Assembly (NCBI GenBank): GCA_963850765.1
Contig: CAWKMN010000006.1
Location: 620,001 to 684,000 of the forward strand
Origin: CAWKMN01 sp963850765
GTDB lineage: Bacteria; Chloroflexota; Anaerolineae; Aggregatilineales; Aggregatilineaceae
Reading direction: 5' to 3'
DNA length: 64,000 bases
Positions 1 through 8,203 of this stretch are shown here, piece by piece. The position numbers and the translations under genes were made by a program. Below the pieces are notes generated by a model, which saw nothing but the letters and a program-made list of their open reading frames with translations, was not told the origin of the DNA and searched no databases. How positions within the stretch are numbered: the first letter of the stretch is position 1; every line of letters starts with the position of its first letter.

Positions 1-2
1 TG

Positions 3-326
3 ACACAAGCCGTCCCGCCTACGGCAATTTTCGCCTTTAATGACCTGATGGCGTTTGGCGTCATCCGTTATGCCCATACCCACTGCATTGCCATACCCGA
101 GCAGTTGTCGGTGATTGGCTTCGATGACATGATGATGGCCACTTATTCCACGCCCAGCCTCACCACCGTTCGCCAGCCAAAATACGAACTGGGGCAAAAG
201 GCAGCTAAGATCCTGCTGCGCCGCGTCCGGGGCGACGAGTTGCCGAGAGTTCAACTAACGCTCGCTACAGAACTGGTGGTCCGAGAATCGAACAGTCCCT
301 CCTGCCCTGTGCAGGGGCTAGGGTGA
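3..326 (+). CDS. LacI-family regulator, C-terminal part (5' end outside window)
   Basis: The reading frame is open from the left edge and encodes the last ~107 residues of a LacI/GalR-type repressor. The core-domain signatures are visible: 'AIFAFNDLMAFGVI' and 'LSVIGFDDM', followed by 'TPSLTTVRQP' and a 'LGQKAAKILL' helix. These belong to the periplasmic-binding-protein-like effector domain that binds a sugar and controls operator binding. The N-terminal HTH lies outside the window, so the target operon cannot be named. The protein ends with a short non-conserved tail. Confidence 0.9.
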   Translation, partial: TQAVPPTAIFAFNDLMAFGVIRYAHTHCIAIPEQLSVIGFDDMMMATYSTPSLTTVRQPKYELGQKAAKILLRRVRGDELPRVQLTLATELVVRESNSPSCPVQGLG

Positions 327-386
327 TCAAGACGCAATCCCGTATGGTGCGAAAACTAATCCTCGCAAGAAACCGACCGTCCCAAA

Positions 387-556
387 CTAGAGGGTGTTAT
401 GCACTCAGATTGTCGGCATGGAACGGCTTTTGCTGGGAAACAGCCCCTCCCTAAATCCCTCCCCACCGGGTGGAGAGGGACTTGTGCCCTCCCTTTCTCC
501 ACCGTGTGGGGAAAGGGGCCGGGGGATAGGGGCCAAAAGTGCATAACACGCTCTAG
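387..556. mobile_element. MITE-like element with 19-bp terminal inverted repeats
   Basis: The ends are CTAGAGGGTGTTATGCACT (387-405) and, read on the other strand, CTAGAGCGTGTTATGCACT (538-556), which match at 18 of 19 positions. The 170-bp element has no coding capacity. Its interior (about 443-535) is itself a long imperfect hairpin of CCCTCC-rich against GGGGAAAGGGG-rich arms. The compact size, terminal inverted repeats and lack of a gene fit a non-autonomous miniature element. No clear target-site duplication is visible, and the family is unknown to me. Confidence 0.6.
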
Positions 557-585
557 AGACCAGTTCCTGGAAACCCCCACAAGTG

Positions 586-710
586 CGCTAAGCTTGCGGG
601 GTTTTTGTTTGGTAGGGGTGCAAAGGTGAGGAACAGATGATCTTTCGTGTGATCTTGTTCACCTGGGACTTTGTGTTGGATCTGGCGGCAGTAGCGCCTG
701 ACACGAGGGG
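586..710 (+). pseudogene. relic of the 5' end of an rve-type transposase gene
   Basis: From about 649 the sequence reads VILFTWDFVLDLAAV. It aligns with the start of the broken transposase at 52962 (MFVWEFVLDLVAV), and the two share upstream sequence including GCTTGCGGGGTTTT (592-605 here). Only the first ~20 codons survive and the frame is then lost. It is identified by comparison within the window only. Confidence 0.45.
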
Positions 711-770
711 AAAAACTGACCCCTGTGGTGTTGGCCGTCCGCCTGACAGCCAACACCGGTCGGCTGTTGA

Positions 771-1165
771 CTAGCCGCGGCCGAGGATCGCGGGAGAAAC
801 CGGAGTTGGTCCGCCGGGCGAGTCAGGCGTCACCAGCGGAACATCGGGCGGGACCGGCGTCTGTGTCGGCAGCAGCGGCGCGGTCACACCCGCAACGATG
901 GTAAAGGAGCGCGTCTCGCTCCATTCAGAGACGTTGCCGGCTTTATCCACGGTGCGGACGTGCCAGAAGTAGATGTCGCGGGATAGCAAAGTCGGCGATT
1001 TGTAGGTGAGCAGCGTGCCCGCATCGATCACCGGCAGCGGAAATGCTGGGTCGGGATCGAGCTGGATCTGGTAGCGATAGACACCGGGACTGCCCCCAAC
1101 TTAGGCCGAGTTCGTGTTGGTCGAGGACGCGCCGTCCCGCGCGTCAGTCTGCTGGCGGGTGGCGC
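771..1165 (-). pseudogene. stranded 3' end of a surface-protein gene (paralogue of 58.5-64 kb gene)
   Basis: On the minus strand this encodes an FnIII-like repeat (YFWHVRTVDKAGNVSEWSE, then RSFTIVAGV) followed by a proline-rich tail that ends in ...GGPTPVSPAILGRG and a TAG stop. Repeat and tail closely match the last FnIII repeat and the C-terminus of the gene at 58555-64000. The internal segment found between them in that gene is absent here. Homology continues to about 1165 with a broken frame, and there is no start region, so this is a truncated duplicate. Confidence 0.75.
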
Positions 1166-1200
1166 ACCGGTTTCTTGGACTGTTTTTTTCCCTTAAGATG

Positions 1201-1233
1201 TGCTAAAATAGCTTATGACAAAATGATTTAGCA
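1201..1233. promoter_or_regulatory. inverted repeat upstream of the recombinase gene
   Basis: TGCTAAA (1201-1207) and TTTAGCA (1227-1233) form a perfect 7-bp inverted repeat in an AT-rich stretch within the 50 bp before the recombinase start. It could be an operator or a recombinase binding site. Only the symmetry is seen. Confidence 0.35.
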
Positions 1234-1253
1234 CAAGCAATTGAGGATCTCCA

Positions 1254-2186
1254 TTGAACGACCTCCAACTCAGCGACAGATACCACAAACGGGATGAATT
1301 GATCCGGCTGGCGACGGACGGCGTCGACAGCCCGGCCACGGTCCGCAATTACCGGATCGCACTCAACGGGTTTCTAGACTGGCACGAGACGCAAGGCGCG
1401 CCCGTGCTGTCGAAGGCCCTGGTGCAGCGCTTTAAGGCGCATCTACAGGGGCAGGGCTTAGCACCGTCCACCATCAACCTGAAGCTGTCGGCCGTGCGCA
1501 AACTGGTCAGCGAACTGGCGGACAACGGTGTGATCCCACAGGACATGGCGAACGGCATCAGCCGGGTCAAGGGGGTCAAGTCGGAAGCGGTTCGCATGGG
1601 GGACTGGCTCAGCTTAGCGCAGGCCCAAGCGCTGATCGACGCACCCGATACCAGCACGGTCAAGGGTCTGCGAGACCGGGCGATCCTGGCGCTGCTCGTG
1701 GGCTGTGCCTTACGCCGGGAGGAATGTGCCGGCTTGCGGATGGAACATATCCAGCAGCGCGAGGGACGCTGGGTGATCGTGGACCTGATCGGCAAGCGCG
1801 GTAAGATGCGTTCGGTTCCTATGCCATCCTGGGTGAAAGCCGCGCTGGACGCCTGGACCGAGGCCGCGAGCATCACGACGGGCGGTCTGTGGCGCACCTT
1901 CTTCAAGGGAAATACGCTGGATCACAACAGCACCGGCCTGACCAGCCAGGCGATCTGGCTGGTCGTCCATGAGTACGCGACGGCGCTCGGCTTCGCCAAA
2001 ATCGCCCCGCATGACCTGCGCCGGACGGCCGCCAAACTCATGCTGCAAGGCGGCGCGTCCCTGGAACAAATCTCGCTGATCCTGGGCCACAGCAGCCTCG
2101 ATGTGACTAAGAAATACCTGGGCGTCGAACTGGAACTCACCAACGCCGCGACGGATAAGATCGCCCTGTCACTGAAGCGCCAGTAG
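1254..2186 (+). CDS. tyrosine recombinase (XerC/XerD-like integrase)
   Basis: This is a 310-residue tyrosine recombinase. The N-terminal SAM-like core-binding domain spans about residues 25-110. The catalytic domain keeps the expected residues: Arg154 in CALRREE, a Lys in GKRGKMR, His253 and Arg256 in APHDLRR, His279 in ILGHSS and Tyr288 in KKYLG. Such enzymes cut and join DNA through a 3'-phosphotyrosine bond to resolve dimers or move integrons, phages and islands. The start is TTG at 1254, supported by GAGGA seven bases upstream. It stands alone next to transposon relics, which fits a role in an accessory element more than a housekeeping Xer, but the sequence does not settle this. Confidence 0.9.
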   Translation: MNDLQLSDRYHKRDELIRLATDGVDSPATVRNYRIALNGFLDWHETQGAPVLSKALVQRFKAHLQGQGLAPSTINLKLSAVRKLVSELADNGVIPQDMANGISRVKGVKSEAVRMGDWLSLAQAQALIDAPDTSTVKGLRDRAILALLVGCALRREECAGLRMEHIQQREGRWVIVDLIGKRGKMRSVPMPSWVKAALDAWTEAASITTGGLWRTFFKGNTLDHNSTGLTSQAIWLVVHEYATALGFAKIAPHDLRRTAAKLMLQGGASLEQISLILGHSSLDVTKKYLGVELELTNAATDKIALSLKRQ

Positions 2187-2218
2187 CCGCGATTAACGGG
2201 GACATAACCTCGACGAGC

Positions 2219-2356
2219 GAGCAACCGCTGTTTCGACGCGTCATCGGGCGGCTGGTTTGGCGAGCAGCTCACTCCATTGACTTCATCCTCGCCTGGTCCG
2301 TCTGGCAGCGTCGCCGTCAGGCCCTTTTACCTTACTATCTGCGGCTGTCGTCCTAA
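2219..2356 (+). other. short open frame with a transposase-like basic/aromatic tail (uncertain)
   Basis: This frame reads EQPLFRRVIGRLVW, then AWSVWQRRRQALLPYYLRL and a stop. A Trp-rich, Arg-rich end of this type is common at the C-terminus of DDE transposases, but the piece is only ~45 residues and has no evident start. It sits between the recombinase and the next gene and its stop touches that gene's 3' end. A relic is possible; chance coding is also possible. Confidence 0.2.
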
Positions 2357-4152
2357 GCAATGGTCACTAACGCCTCGGCCACCTGCCCCAACCGCTGTTC
2401 GTCGATGGTGAGATTGGCGGCAATCCGAACACGTCGGGCGGGCGGCACAGGGGGCACCCGCACGGTGAAGAGGGTTTCGGCGCGGCTGCGCGCTTCAAGG
2501 GTGATATTCTGCTCGGGCGGCTCGCTCGTCCAGCCGGATGGGATCACCATCTGGACGGTGGCTGTCACCGTGTGATCAAACGGGTTGAGCACTTCAACGG
2601 TGACGGTGCTTTCTTCACCGGGGTGCACCACGATCTGGTAGGGATGGATATAGGCGGCCCGGTCTTCGCCGCCCAGGTCGAATTCATCGAGTGGTAACAG
2701 GCCCCGGTGATGCGCTTCGATAGCGGCGGCACGCAGATCTACCCGGTCAAAATAATCCGGCTCGACCCAATGCGGCTTCCAGTGGCCCGAAATAATCAGG
2801 TCCGGCGCGAGGCGGCGGTACAACGCGGCAGTGATCGGGTAGTCGGTCAAGTGGAAACGGTTGTTGTAGACATAATTCCATTCCAGCCCCGCTTTGCCCT
2901 GATACTGATCCCCGACGGCGAGCACGCGCTTACCGTCCACCTCGAACAAGACGGCGACGGCATGGCGGGTATGGCCGGGCAGTGGGTAACAGGTCAGCGT
3001 GTATTCTTCCCAGTGGATCGGTGTGTCGAGCGGCAGCACGCGGTCTACCGGGATCGGGTCGTACCACAGGCACGGCAGATCGTAATAATCCGGGCGCTGC
3101 AAGATGTCCGCGAAATTTTCGGCGGCCCACACCTGCGCTCCTTCCACCTCACGCAGCAGGTTGAGGCCCGCCACATGATCGTCGTGATAATGCGTCAGGA
3201 TGGCGGCGTCTAGATGGGTGACGCCAAACTGACTTTTGAGTTTAGGCAGGGAATAGAGCCAGGGGCGGCGCGACGCGCGATCGGTCCCCGCCGGGAGGCT
3301 GGTGGAAAAGTCGTATCCGTAATCGATCAACAGCGCTTTGCCACTCTGCGAGAGCAGCACATAAGAATGCGCCCAGCAGCTCATGTTCCACAGCAGATGC
3401 GGAGTCACCACGTGGAAGGGCCGGTCCAGCAATTGAAACAAGGAGGGATATTCACTTCGATCATGCAGCAGTGCCCACAGGCGATCCACTAATCCATCGA
3501 TGGCTGCATCGGCCTCGTGGATAGGATGGCCGTGCGAGGGCAGCAGCAGGTCGGGCTTTTCGTTCTGGAGCAGCTTCAGTGACGGGATGCTGGCCGCGAT
3601 GCCTTCTGTCCCGTTATAGCTCCACTGCGTTGCCGCTAACGACCAGACCTTGCCCGGCGCGGCAATCAGATCACCGGAGAACCCGACGCGCTGCCCATCG
3701 ATCTCGGCCAGCAGCGTGATCGAGCCGGTTGTATGGCCGGGCGTCGGCAGCACTTTGAACTGAATCCCGGCGAACGTGGGTGTCGTGTGGTCGCGCAGCA
3801 GTCCGGCGACTGTCACCGGCTCCAGCAGTGAGAAGCGATCCTGGCGGTTATTGTAATTGTTGTAGACCGGGCGCGCCTGCCAATGTGCGTCGACGCGGGC
3901 GAACAAGTCCTGCTCACTATGCGGCACCCAGATCGGGATTCCGCGCGCGACGGCTTTGGGCAGTCCCTGACCCTGGTCGCGGTGGTGGTGCGTCATCAGG
4001 ATCGCGGCGATCCGATCCACACCCAGCGCGGGCAGTTCGTCCAGGATCGCGCCACTGCCGAAATCGACCAGCACGGCCTCATGATTACGCCGGATGAGAT
4101 ACACGTTACAGGTATCTTCAAAAACGTAGAGATTAGAACTTAACTGTCTCAT
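2353..4152 (-). CDS. double metallo-beta-lactamase-fold hydrolase with C-terminal Ig-like domain
   Basis: This 599-residue protein has two MBL-fold domains in tandem. The first (about residues 1-250) carries the metal motif as THHHRDQGQG, where the usual final His is Gln. The second (about 260-500) has the canonical THYHDDHVAG. Each has its own 'LPTPGHT' or 'PLPGHT' motif and a downstream Asp ('FSGDL', 'AVGDQ'). The last ~100 residues look like an Ig-like beta-sandwich ('VEVLNPFDHTVTATVQM'). I chose the ATG at 4152 over an upstream one because GGAGG lies five bases before it and homology begins there. No signal peptide is seen, so it is probably cytoplasmic. The substrate is unknown, and the first site may be catalytically altered. 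Confidence 0.85.
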   Translation of the reverse strand: MRQLSSNLYVFEDTCNVYLIRRNHEAVLVDFGSGAILDELPALGVDRIAAILMTHHHRDQGQGLPKAVARGIPIWVPHSEQDLFARVDAHWQARPVYNNYNNRQDRFSLLEPVTVAGLLRDHTTPTFAGIQFKVLPTPGHTTGSITLLAEIDGQRVGFSGDLIAAPGKVWSLAATQWSYNGTEGIAASIPSLKLLQNEKPDLLLPSHGHPIHEADAAIDGLVDRLWALLHDRSEYPSLFQLLDRPFHVVTPHLLWNMSCWAHSYVLLSQSGKALLIDYGYDFSTSLPAGTDRASRRPWLYSLPKLKSQFGVTHLDAAILTHYHDDHVAGLNLLREVEGAQVWAAENFADILQRPDYYDLPCLWYDPIPVDRVLPLDTPIHWEEYTLTCYPLPGHTRHAVAVLFEVDGKRVLAVGDQYQGKAGLEWNYVYNNRFHLTDYPITAALYRRLAPDLIISGHWKPHWVEPDYFDRVDLRAAAIEAHHRGLLPLDEFDLGGEDRAAYIHPYQIVVHPGEESTVTVEVLNPFDHTVTATVQMVIPSGWTSEPPEQNITLEARSRAETLFTVRVPPVPPARRVRIAANLTIDEQRLGQVAEALVTIA

Positions 4153-4311
4153 AAGACCTCCGGCCGTCCCCCCTGTCCAGATGAAAATATGGTGCAGCGC
4201 CGCTGCGTTGCTGGAAGCAATTATTGTAGTGAGCACCCGAAAAAATGCCAGCCTGCTCAACGATCCTTTTTGGCATTACTATTATGGGAAAGGCCCAAAG
4301 GAGTCCAAACC

Positions 4312-4971
4312 ATGTCAACCGCCTACATCGGAGTTTTAATCTGTGTGTTTGTGTTCTTGGGATTTTCGTTTCTGCTGGGTCGCTTGTCCTGGCGTCGCCG
4401 GGTAGCGGGCGACGAAGATAGACGCAGCTGGTGGGCCGATTGGCAGCAAGGCATGAGCACCGAAATGACGGGTGCGCTCATCGCGACGGTCTTGTTTGGC
4501 TTGGCGCTCGGCTATTTGGAGGAGCGGGATACCAAAGAAACCTTACAGCGCGAATACACCCGCGCCCGTCTCATCTATGATATGGGCAGCCTGGATAACC
4601 GGGAGGCGCAGCACGCCGTCGAACGTTTGCGGGCGCAGGGCTGGCTGACCAATCGCACGCTGAAGGATAAAGTGTTCATCGCGGCCAATCTGCGCGAAGC
4701 AGACTTGCACGCAGCGTACCTTAGGGGAGCCTCCTTTGAAAATGTCATACTCACGGGTGCGAATTTGTCCAATACGAACCTCTTGGGCACGATCTTCACC
4801 GGGGCGGATCTGAGCCAGGCACAACTGACCGGCGCATCCTACGACGACAAAACTGTGCTGCCGGACGGCCAATTCTGGACGCCCGACACGGATATGGCAC
4901 GCTTCACCGACCCAGCCCATCCTGACTTCTGGCGCTCACGGAACCCCCTTTCGCCCGCCTATGGCGGTTAG
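4312..4971 (+). CDS. membrane-anchored pentapeptide-repeat protein
   Basis: The 219-residue protein starts at the ATG preceded by AAAGGAG. Residues ~4-24 form a transmembrane helix and residues ~52-68 a second hydrophobic segment. A charged linker follows, then a short pentapeptide-repeat block with the A(D/N)LxxA pattern: 'AANLREADL', 'RGASFENV', 'TGANLSNTNL', 'TGADLSQAQL', 'TGAS'. Only about eight repeats are present, so the right-handed beta-helix would be short. It is divergent from the MBL gene (160 bp between starts), so they may share a promoter region. The function is unknown. Confidence 0.8.
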   Translation: MSTAYIGVLICVFVFLGFSFLLGRLSWRRRVAGDEDRRSWWADWQQGMSTEMTGALIATVLFGLALGYLEERDTKETLQREYTRARLIYDMGSLDNREAQHAVERLRAQGWLTNRTLKDKVFIAANLREADLHAAYLRGASFENVILTGANLSNTNLLGTIFTGADLSQAQLTGASYDDKTVLPDGQFWTPDTDMARFTDPAHPDFWRSRNPLSPAYGG

Positions 4972-5056
4972 CCGCTTGTGCGGAACAGGTAGGATGCACA
5001 CGACGCGCGGATTTCTTGCTTGTTCACCGGGGTGTTTTACCTCAACATCCCGCGAA

Positions 5057-5116
5057 GGTACCGCCCATGGGAATGATGGACAATTTCAGGACTTGACAGG
5101 ACTAAGCCAACGAGTA
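5057..5116. repeat. 60-bp dispersed repeat, copy 1
   Basis: This matches 27081-27140 at 55 of 60 positions in the same orientation, beginning GGTACCGCCC and containing AATGATGGACAATTTCAGGA. It is non-coding and lies in an intergenic gap in both places. Its nature is unknown. Confidence 0.7.
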
Positions 5117-5284
5117 AGATGCCAATGAAGTTGTGACCTGTTCAGCTGAAAAACGCCTCGTTCCGGCTGAATGGGGCGGGGATTCTGACCTTTTGACCCT
5201 TCGACACGGTTTTGCTCCGTCTCGCTTGTCTTTTTACCTGTTTCTGGCCTTTAAGTACCACCATAAATCATCCATCATTTCGAT

Positions 5285-5452
5285 TTGCAATACATCTACC
5301 ACGACCCCTCGCCGCGTAACAAATCCATCGCCACCAAAGAACGTGACGCTCTCATTCGCGCCCGATACGCCGCCGGCGAGTCCCAGGCGGAACTGGCACG
5401 GGAGTTCGGCATTTCGTACCAGCGCGTACATCAGATCGTGCATGGACGTTGA
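5285..5452 (+). CDS. small helix-turn-helix protein, copy 1 of 4
   Basis: This frame encodes ~55 residues ending in a clear HTH: ERDALIRARYAAGESQAELA, then REFGISYQRVHQIVHGR and a stop. The pattern (RA.Y..GES...LA..FGIS.QRV.QI) resembles sigma-70 region 4 or a resolvase HTH. The only in-frame start is TTG at 5285, without a good ribosome-binding site, so the start is uncertain. Three relatives lie at 35167, 46296 and 56701, all close to transposase sequences. A DNA-binding role is inferred from the motif alone. Confidence 0.5.
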   Translation: MQYIYHDPSPRNKSIATKERDALIRARYAAGESQAELAREFGISYQRVHQIVHGR

Positions 5453-5510
5453 AAATAGCGAACCTCTCCTGCCCGCAACCGTATTACAATCAGGTCAGAG
5501 TACAGGAGGT

Positions 5511-5561
5511 ATGCAGATGACTGTATCCGTGCGCGCGGTCTACAAGGAAGGCCGATTACGG
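5511..5561 (+). pseudogene. N-terminal remnant of a DUF104-type antitoxin
   Basis: After a strong AGGAGGT (5504-5510) the frame reads MQMTVSVRAVYKEGRLR. This matches the start of DUF104 (AF2212-like) antitoxins, usually ~70 residues. The similarity stops after 15 codons, where the frame runs into the 3' end of the opposing HxlR gene. No partner PIN-type toxin follows, so it is a truncated leftover. Confidence 0.45.
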
Positions 5562-6260
5562 CAGCGCTTGCTGTCTGCTCCTCGAGGCGCACACGGTCGG
5601 AGCGACGGGACTCCATGCGAACCAGCGAGGGAAAGCGCGCACGTAAGCGGGAATGCCATCGATTCGGACGCCGTGTTCACTAATCGCCTCGCGATAGCTC
5701 AGGCGGCCCAACCAGAGTTGGTAGAATACGGATAGATCCGCCGTGACGAGAACGTTGACCTCGTAACCGGGATCGGTCAGGCATACCGATACGTCATCGT
5801 CTGCAATAAGCAACCAGACGGACTCTCGACGCTGGCCATAAAAATCGAACTGAATCAGGATTCGCTGATCGGGGAGATGCTCCCTGACAACACGATCATG
5901 CATCCACCATAACAGCAAAACCGGATCAAGCTCCTCGGTTCTGGGGCCACCGAAAGCCCAAGTCGACCCCCAGCTCAACAGCGCGTCGATCACGCATTGA
6001 AGTTCTGTACCAGCCTCGGTCAGAACATATTCGGTTGTTCGGCGGCCATCAAGGTGCGAGCTCTTTTCAAGCAGTCCCATCCTCTCTAACCGGCGTAACC
6101 GCTCAGACAACACCGAGCGAGAGATACCGGGCAAACCGCGCTCCAGGTCGTTGAAGTGTCGTATGCCCAGCAGCAGATCACGGACGATGAGCAAAGTCCA
6201 GCGGTCGCCGAGAATTTCGGCTGCTCTGGCAATGGGGCAGTACTGACCATACTGATACAT
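5556..6260 (-). CDS. HxlR-family transcriptional regulator with C-terminal SCP2-like domain
   Basis: This is a 234-residue protein. Residues ~6-95 are a winged HTH of the HxlR type, with the start CPIARAAEILGDRWTLLIVR, then 'GISRSVLSERLRRLE' as recognition region and the wing 'TEYVLTEAG'. Residues ~130-220 resemble a sterol-carrier/SCP2-like ligand domain often fused to HxlR proteins. It is divergent from the FAD oxidase gene (about 175 bp between starts) and is the obvious candidate to control it. The last ~10 residues overlap the antitoxin remnant and look non-native ('CASRSRQQALP'), so the original 3' end may have been lost. Confidence 0.85.
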   Translation of the reverse strand: MYQYGQYCPIARAAEILGDRWTLLIVRDLLLGIRHFNDLERGLPGISRSVLSERLRRLERMGLLEKSSHLDGRRTTEYVLTEAGTELQCVIDALLSWGSTWAFGGPRTEELDPVLLLWWMHDRVVREHLPDQRILIQFDFYGQRRESVWLLIADDDVSVCLTDPGYEVNVLVTADLSVFYQLWLGRLSYREAISEHGVRIDGIPAYVRAFPRWFAWSPVAPTVCASRSRQQALP

Positions 6261-6323
6261 CGCAGCTTCCGACCTTATAGTCCAACCTTCTCTAAAGACT
6301 AACTGAAATCACCTTCAGCAACC

Positions 6324-6340
6324 AGTTCGTTTCTAGAACT
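6324..6340. promoter_or_regulatory. candidate operator between HxlR and oxidase genes
   Basis: AGTTC (6324-6328) and GAACT (6336-6340) form a small inverted repeat in the AT-rich divergent intergenic region. Its position fits an HxlR binding site, but the repeat is short. Confidence 0.25.
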
Positions 6341-6434
6341 AGTCTTAATGCCGTTGGGCCGCTTATCATAACCTGCAAACCATAGGAATGCCGGTAACCC
6401 ACCCCGTGGGAAATGATAAAAGGAGGTCATCATT

Positions 6435-7859
6435 ATGACCCTGGATAGGACGTTAACAACTAGACGGATCGAGCGCGCGGACATTGAGGCCTTGCAGGTC
6501 CACTTTCAAGGTCAATTGATCAATCCTCACGACCCTGCTTATGATGAAACACGCAAAATCTGGAACGCGATGATCAACCGCCGACCGGGCTTGATTGCCG
6601 TCTGTTCGGGTGTGGCCGATGTGATAACCGCGGTGCGCTTTGCACGCCAACGCAACCTGCTCGTCGCGGTGCGTGGCGGGGGTCACAACGTCGCAGGCTC
6701 GGCAGTGTGCGATGAGGGGCTGGTGATTGACCTCTCACGGATGAAAGGGATGCATGTGGACCCGGATAGGCGAACAGCGCGCGCTGAAGCAGGGCTGCTG
6801 TGGGGTGAATTCGACCATGAAACACAGGCGTTTGGCTTGGCGACGACCGGCGGAATTGTGACACATACCGGGATTGCCGGGCTAACGCTGGGCGGCGGTC
6901 TGGGCTGGCTGATGCGCAAGCATGGCTTAGCCTGCGACAATTTGCTGTCGGTCGATGTGGTGACTGCCGATGGGGAATTTGTGAGGGCAAACGCGACCCA
7001 GAACGCTGATCTGTTCTGGGGCGTTCGCGGTGGGGGCGGCAACTTTGGCATTGATCACATCGTTTGAGTTCGCGCTGCACCCGCTCGGACCTGAGATTCT
7101 GGCCGGGCAAGTTGTGTATCCGGCGGATCAGGCTGAAGGCGTGATGCGTACTTACCGCGACACTATCGCCACCGCTCCGAACGAGCTTGGAACCATTGTC
7201 GTCCTGCAGCCATGCGCCCGCCGTACCCTGGCTACCCGAAGACGTGCATGGGCAACCGATCGTGAGCATCGCAGTGTGCTACGCTGGGCCGATAGCGGAT
7301 GCGGAGAGTGTTGTTCAGGCCACTGCGCAGCCTGGGCGCTCCGCTGGCGGACAGCGTGCGCCCGACGACCTACAAGGCAAACCAGGCCATGTTCGACCCT
7401 GGCGTGCCGCACGGGTGGAATTATTACTGGAAATCGCACTATCTGGGTGTTTTAAGCGACGACGCGATCCGCACGATGATCGATCAGGCGTGGCAAACGC
7501 ATTCACCCCAGTCCTACACCATCATGTTCCACTTGGGGGGCGCCGTGCGGCATTTGAGCGATGATGCGACGGCGTTCGGCGGACGTGGTGCCGAGCACGC
7601 CATCAACATCGACGCGGCATGGCCAGCGGAACTTGAGGGAGGAAGTGAGGACATCGAATGGGCACGCGCGATGTGGTCAGCGCTTGCGCCCTATTCCACG
7701 GGCGGAGTCTATACAAATTTCCTCGGCGATGAGGGGCAGGAACGGGTGAAAGCCGCGTATGGCCTGGAGAAATATGAACACTTGGTGGCGCTCAAGGATC
7801 GCTACGACCCGACCAACTTCTTCCGTTTGAATCAGAACATCAGGCCGAGTGGCCACTAA
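6435..7859 (+). pseudogene. FAD-linked oxidase (berberine-bridge type), three frameshifts
   Basis: The parts together encode a ~475-residue BBE-like oxidoreductase. The PP-loop FAD domain starts at residue ~30, with RGGGHNVAGS (the His is the expected covalent flavin site), 'GGIVTHTGIAGLTLGGG' and 'GVRGGGGNFGI'. The C-terminus is the BBE motif 'YDPTNFFRLNQNI'. The frame changes by one base at about 7055, 7190 and 7300, giving pieces 6435-7067, 7030-7190, 7187-7300 and 7299-7859. All pieces stay well conserved, so either the damage is recent or the bases are wrong. AGGAGGT at 6421 sets the start. The family oxidises sugars, alcohols or alkaloids; the substrate here is unknown. Confidence 0.8.
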
Positions 7860-8203
7860 TGCCAATTTCCAATTTAACCTGTCTATATCAAGCAGGAAGT
7901 TGAGCAAAGGCAGTCTGTATCCACAGCCATCCGATCAACGATTTCGGTTGGCCTTTATCCGCATTCAAGCGTCGAAGCGGATGCTCAATTTCACATCGCT
8001 TGTGCTTGAAGTGTCGCGTACACTTCGCCTTCAATCCTGGCTCGTAATACCAACTCCATTCGAGGATTGCGTGTAAACTTTTCTCCCCCAAAAAACGCGC
8101 AGCTGCCTACCCTCGCGGCAGCGCAAGGGTTTCCACGGATTAACTACGAGGTTTATAATTGTATGAACTCGTTGGTACGTTGAGTGGGTGACATGCCGCT
8201 GCC
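7860..8203. promoter_or_regulatory. 344-bp intergenic region with a -10-like box
   Basis: No credible gene is visible here. A perfect TATAAT occurs at 8154-8159, about 45 bp before the LuxR-type gene. The base 17 bp upstream (TTCCAC) is a poor -35 box, so if this is the promoter it may need an activator. Confidence 0.35.

Noticed and set aside
571..606. Hairpin AACCCCCACAAG...GCTTGCGGGGTTTTT as an active terminator
   Set aside because: It can fold with a T-rich end, but the right arm (GCTTGCGGGGTTTT) is shared with the transposase relic near 52907, so it is more likely part of an element end.
1201..1233. Attachment site of an integrated element
   Set aside because: The inverted repeat has no second copy in the window, so att status cannot be supported; kept only as a possible regulatory site.
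1349..1906. Long minus-strand frame opposite the recombinase
   Set aside because: It is a shadow of the recombinase codon pattern, with no homology and no ribosome-binding site.
5133..5735. 200-residue open frame spanning the HTH gene and antitoxin remnant
   Set aside because: Low-complexity translation without homology; the HTH and DUF104 motifs lie in other frames of the same stretch.
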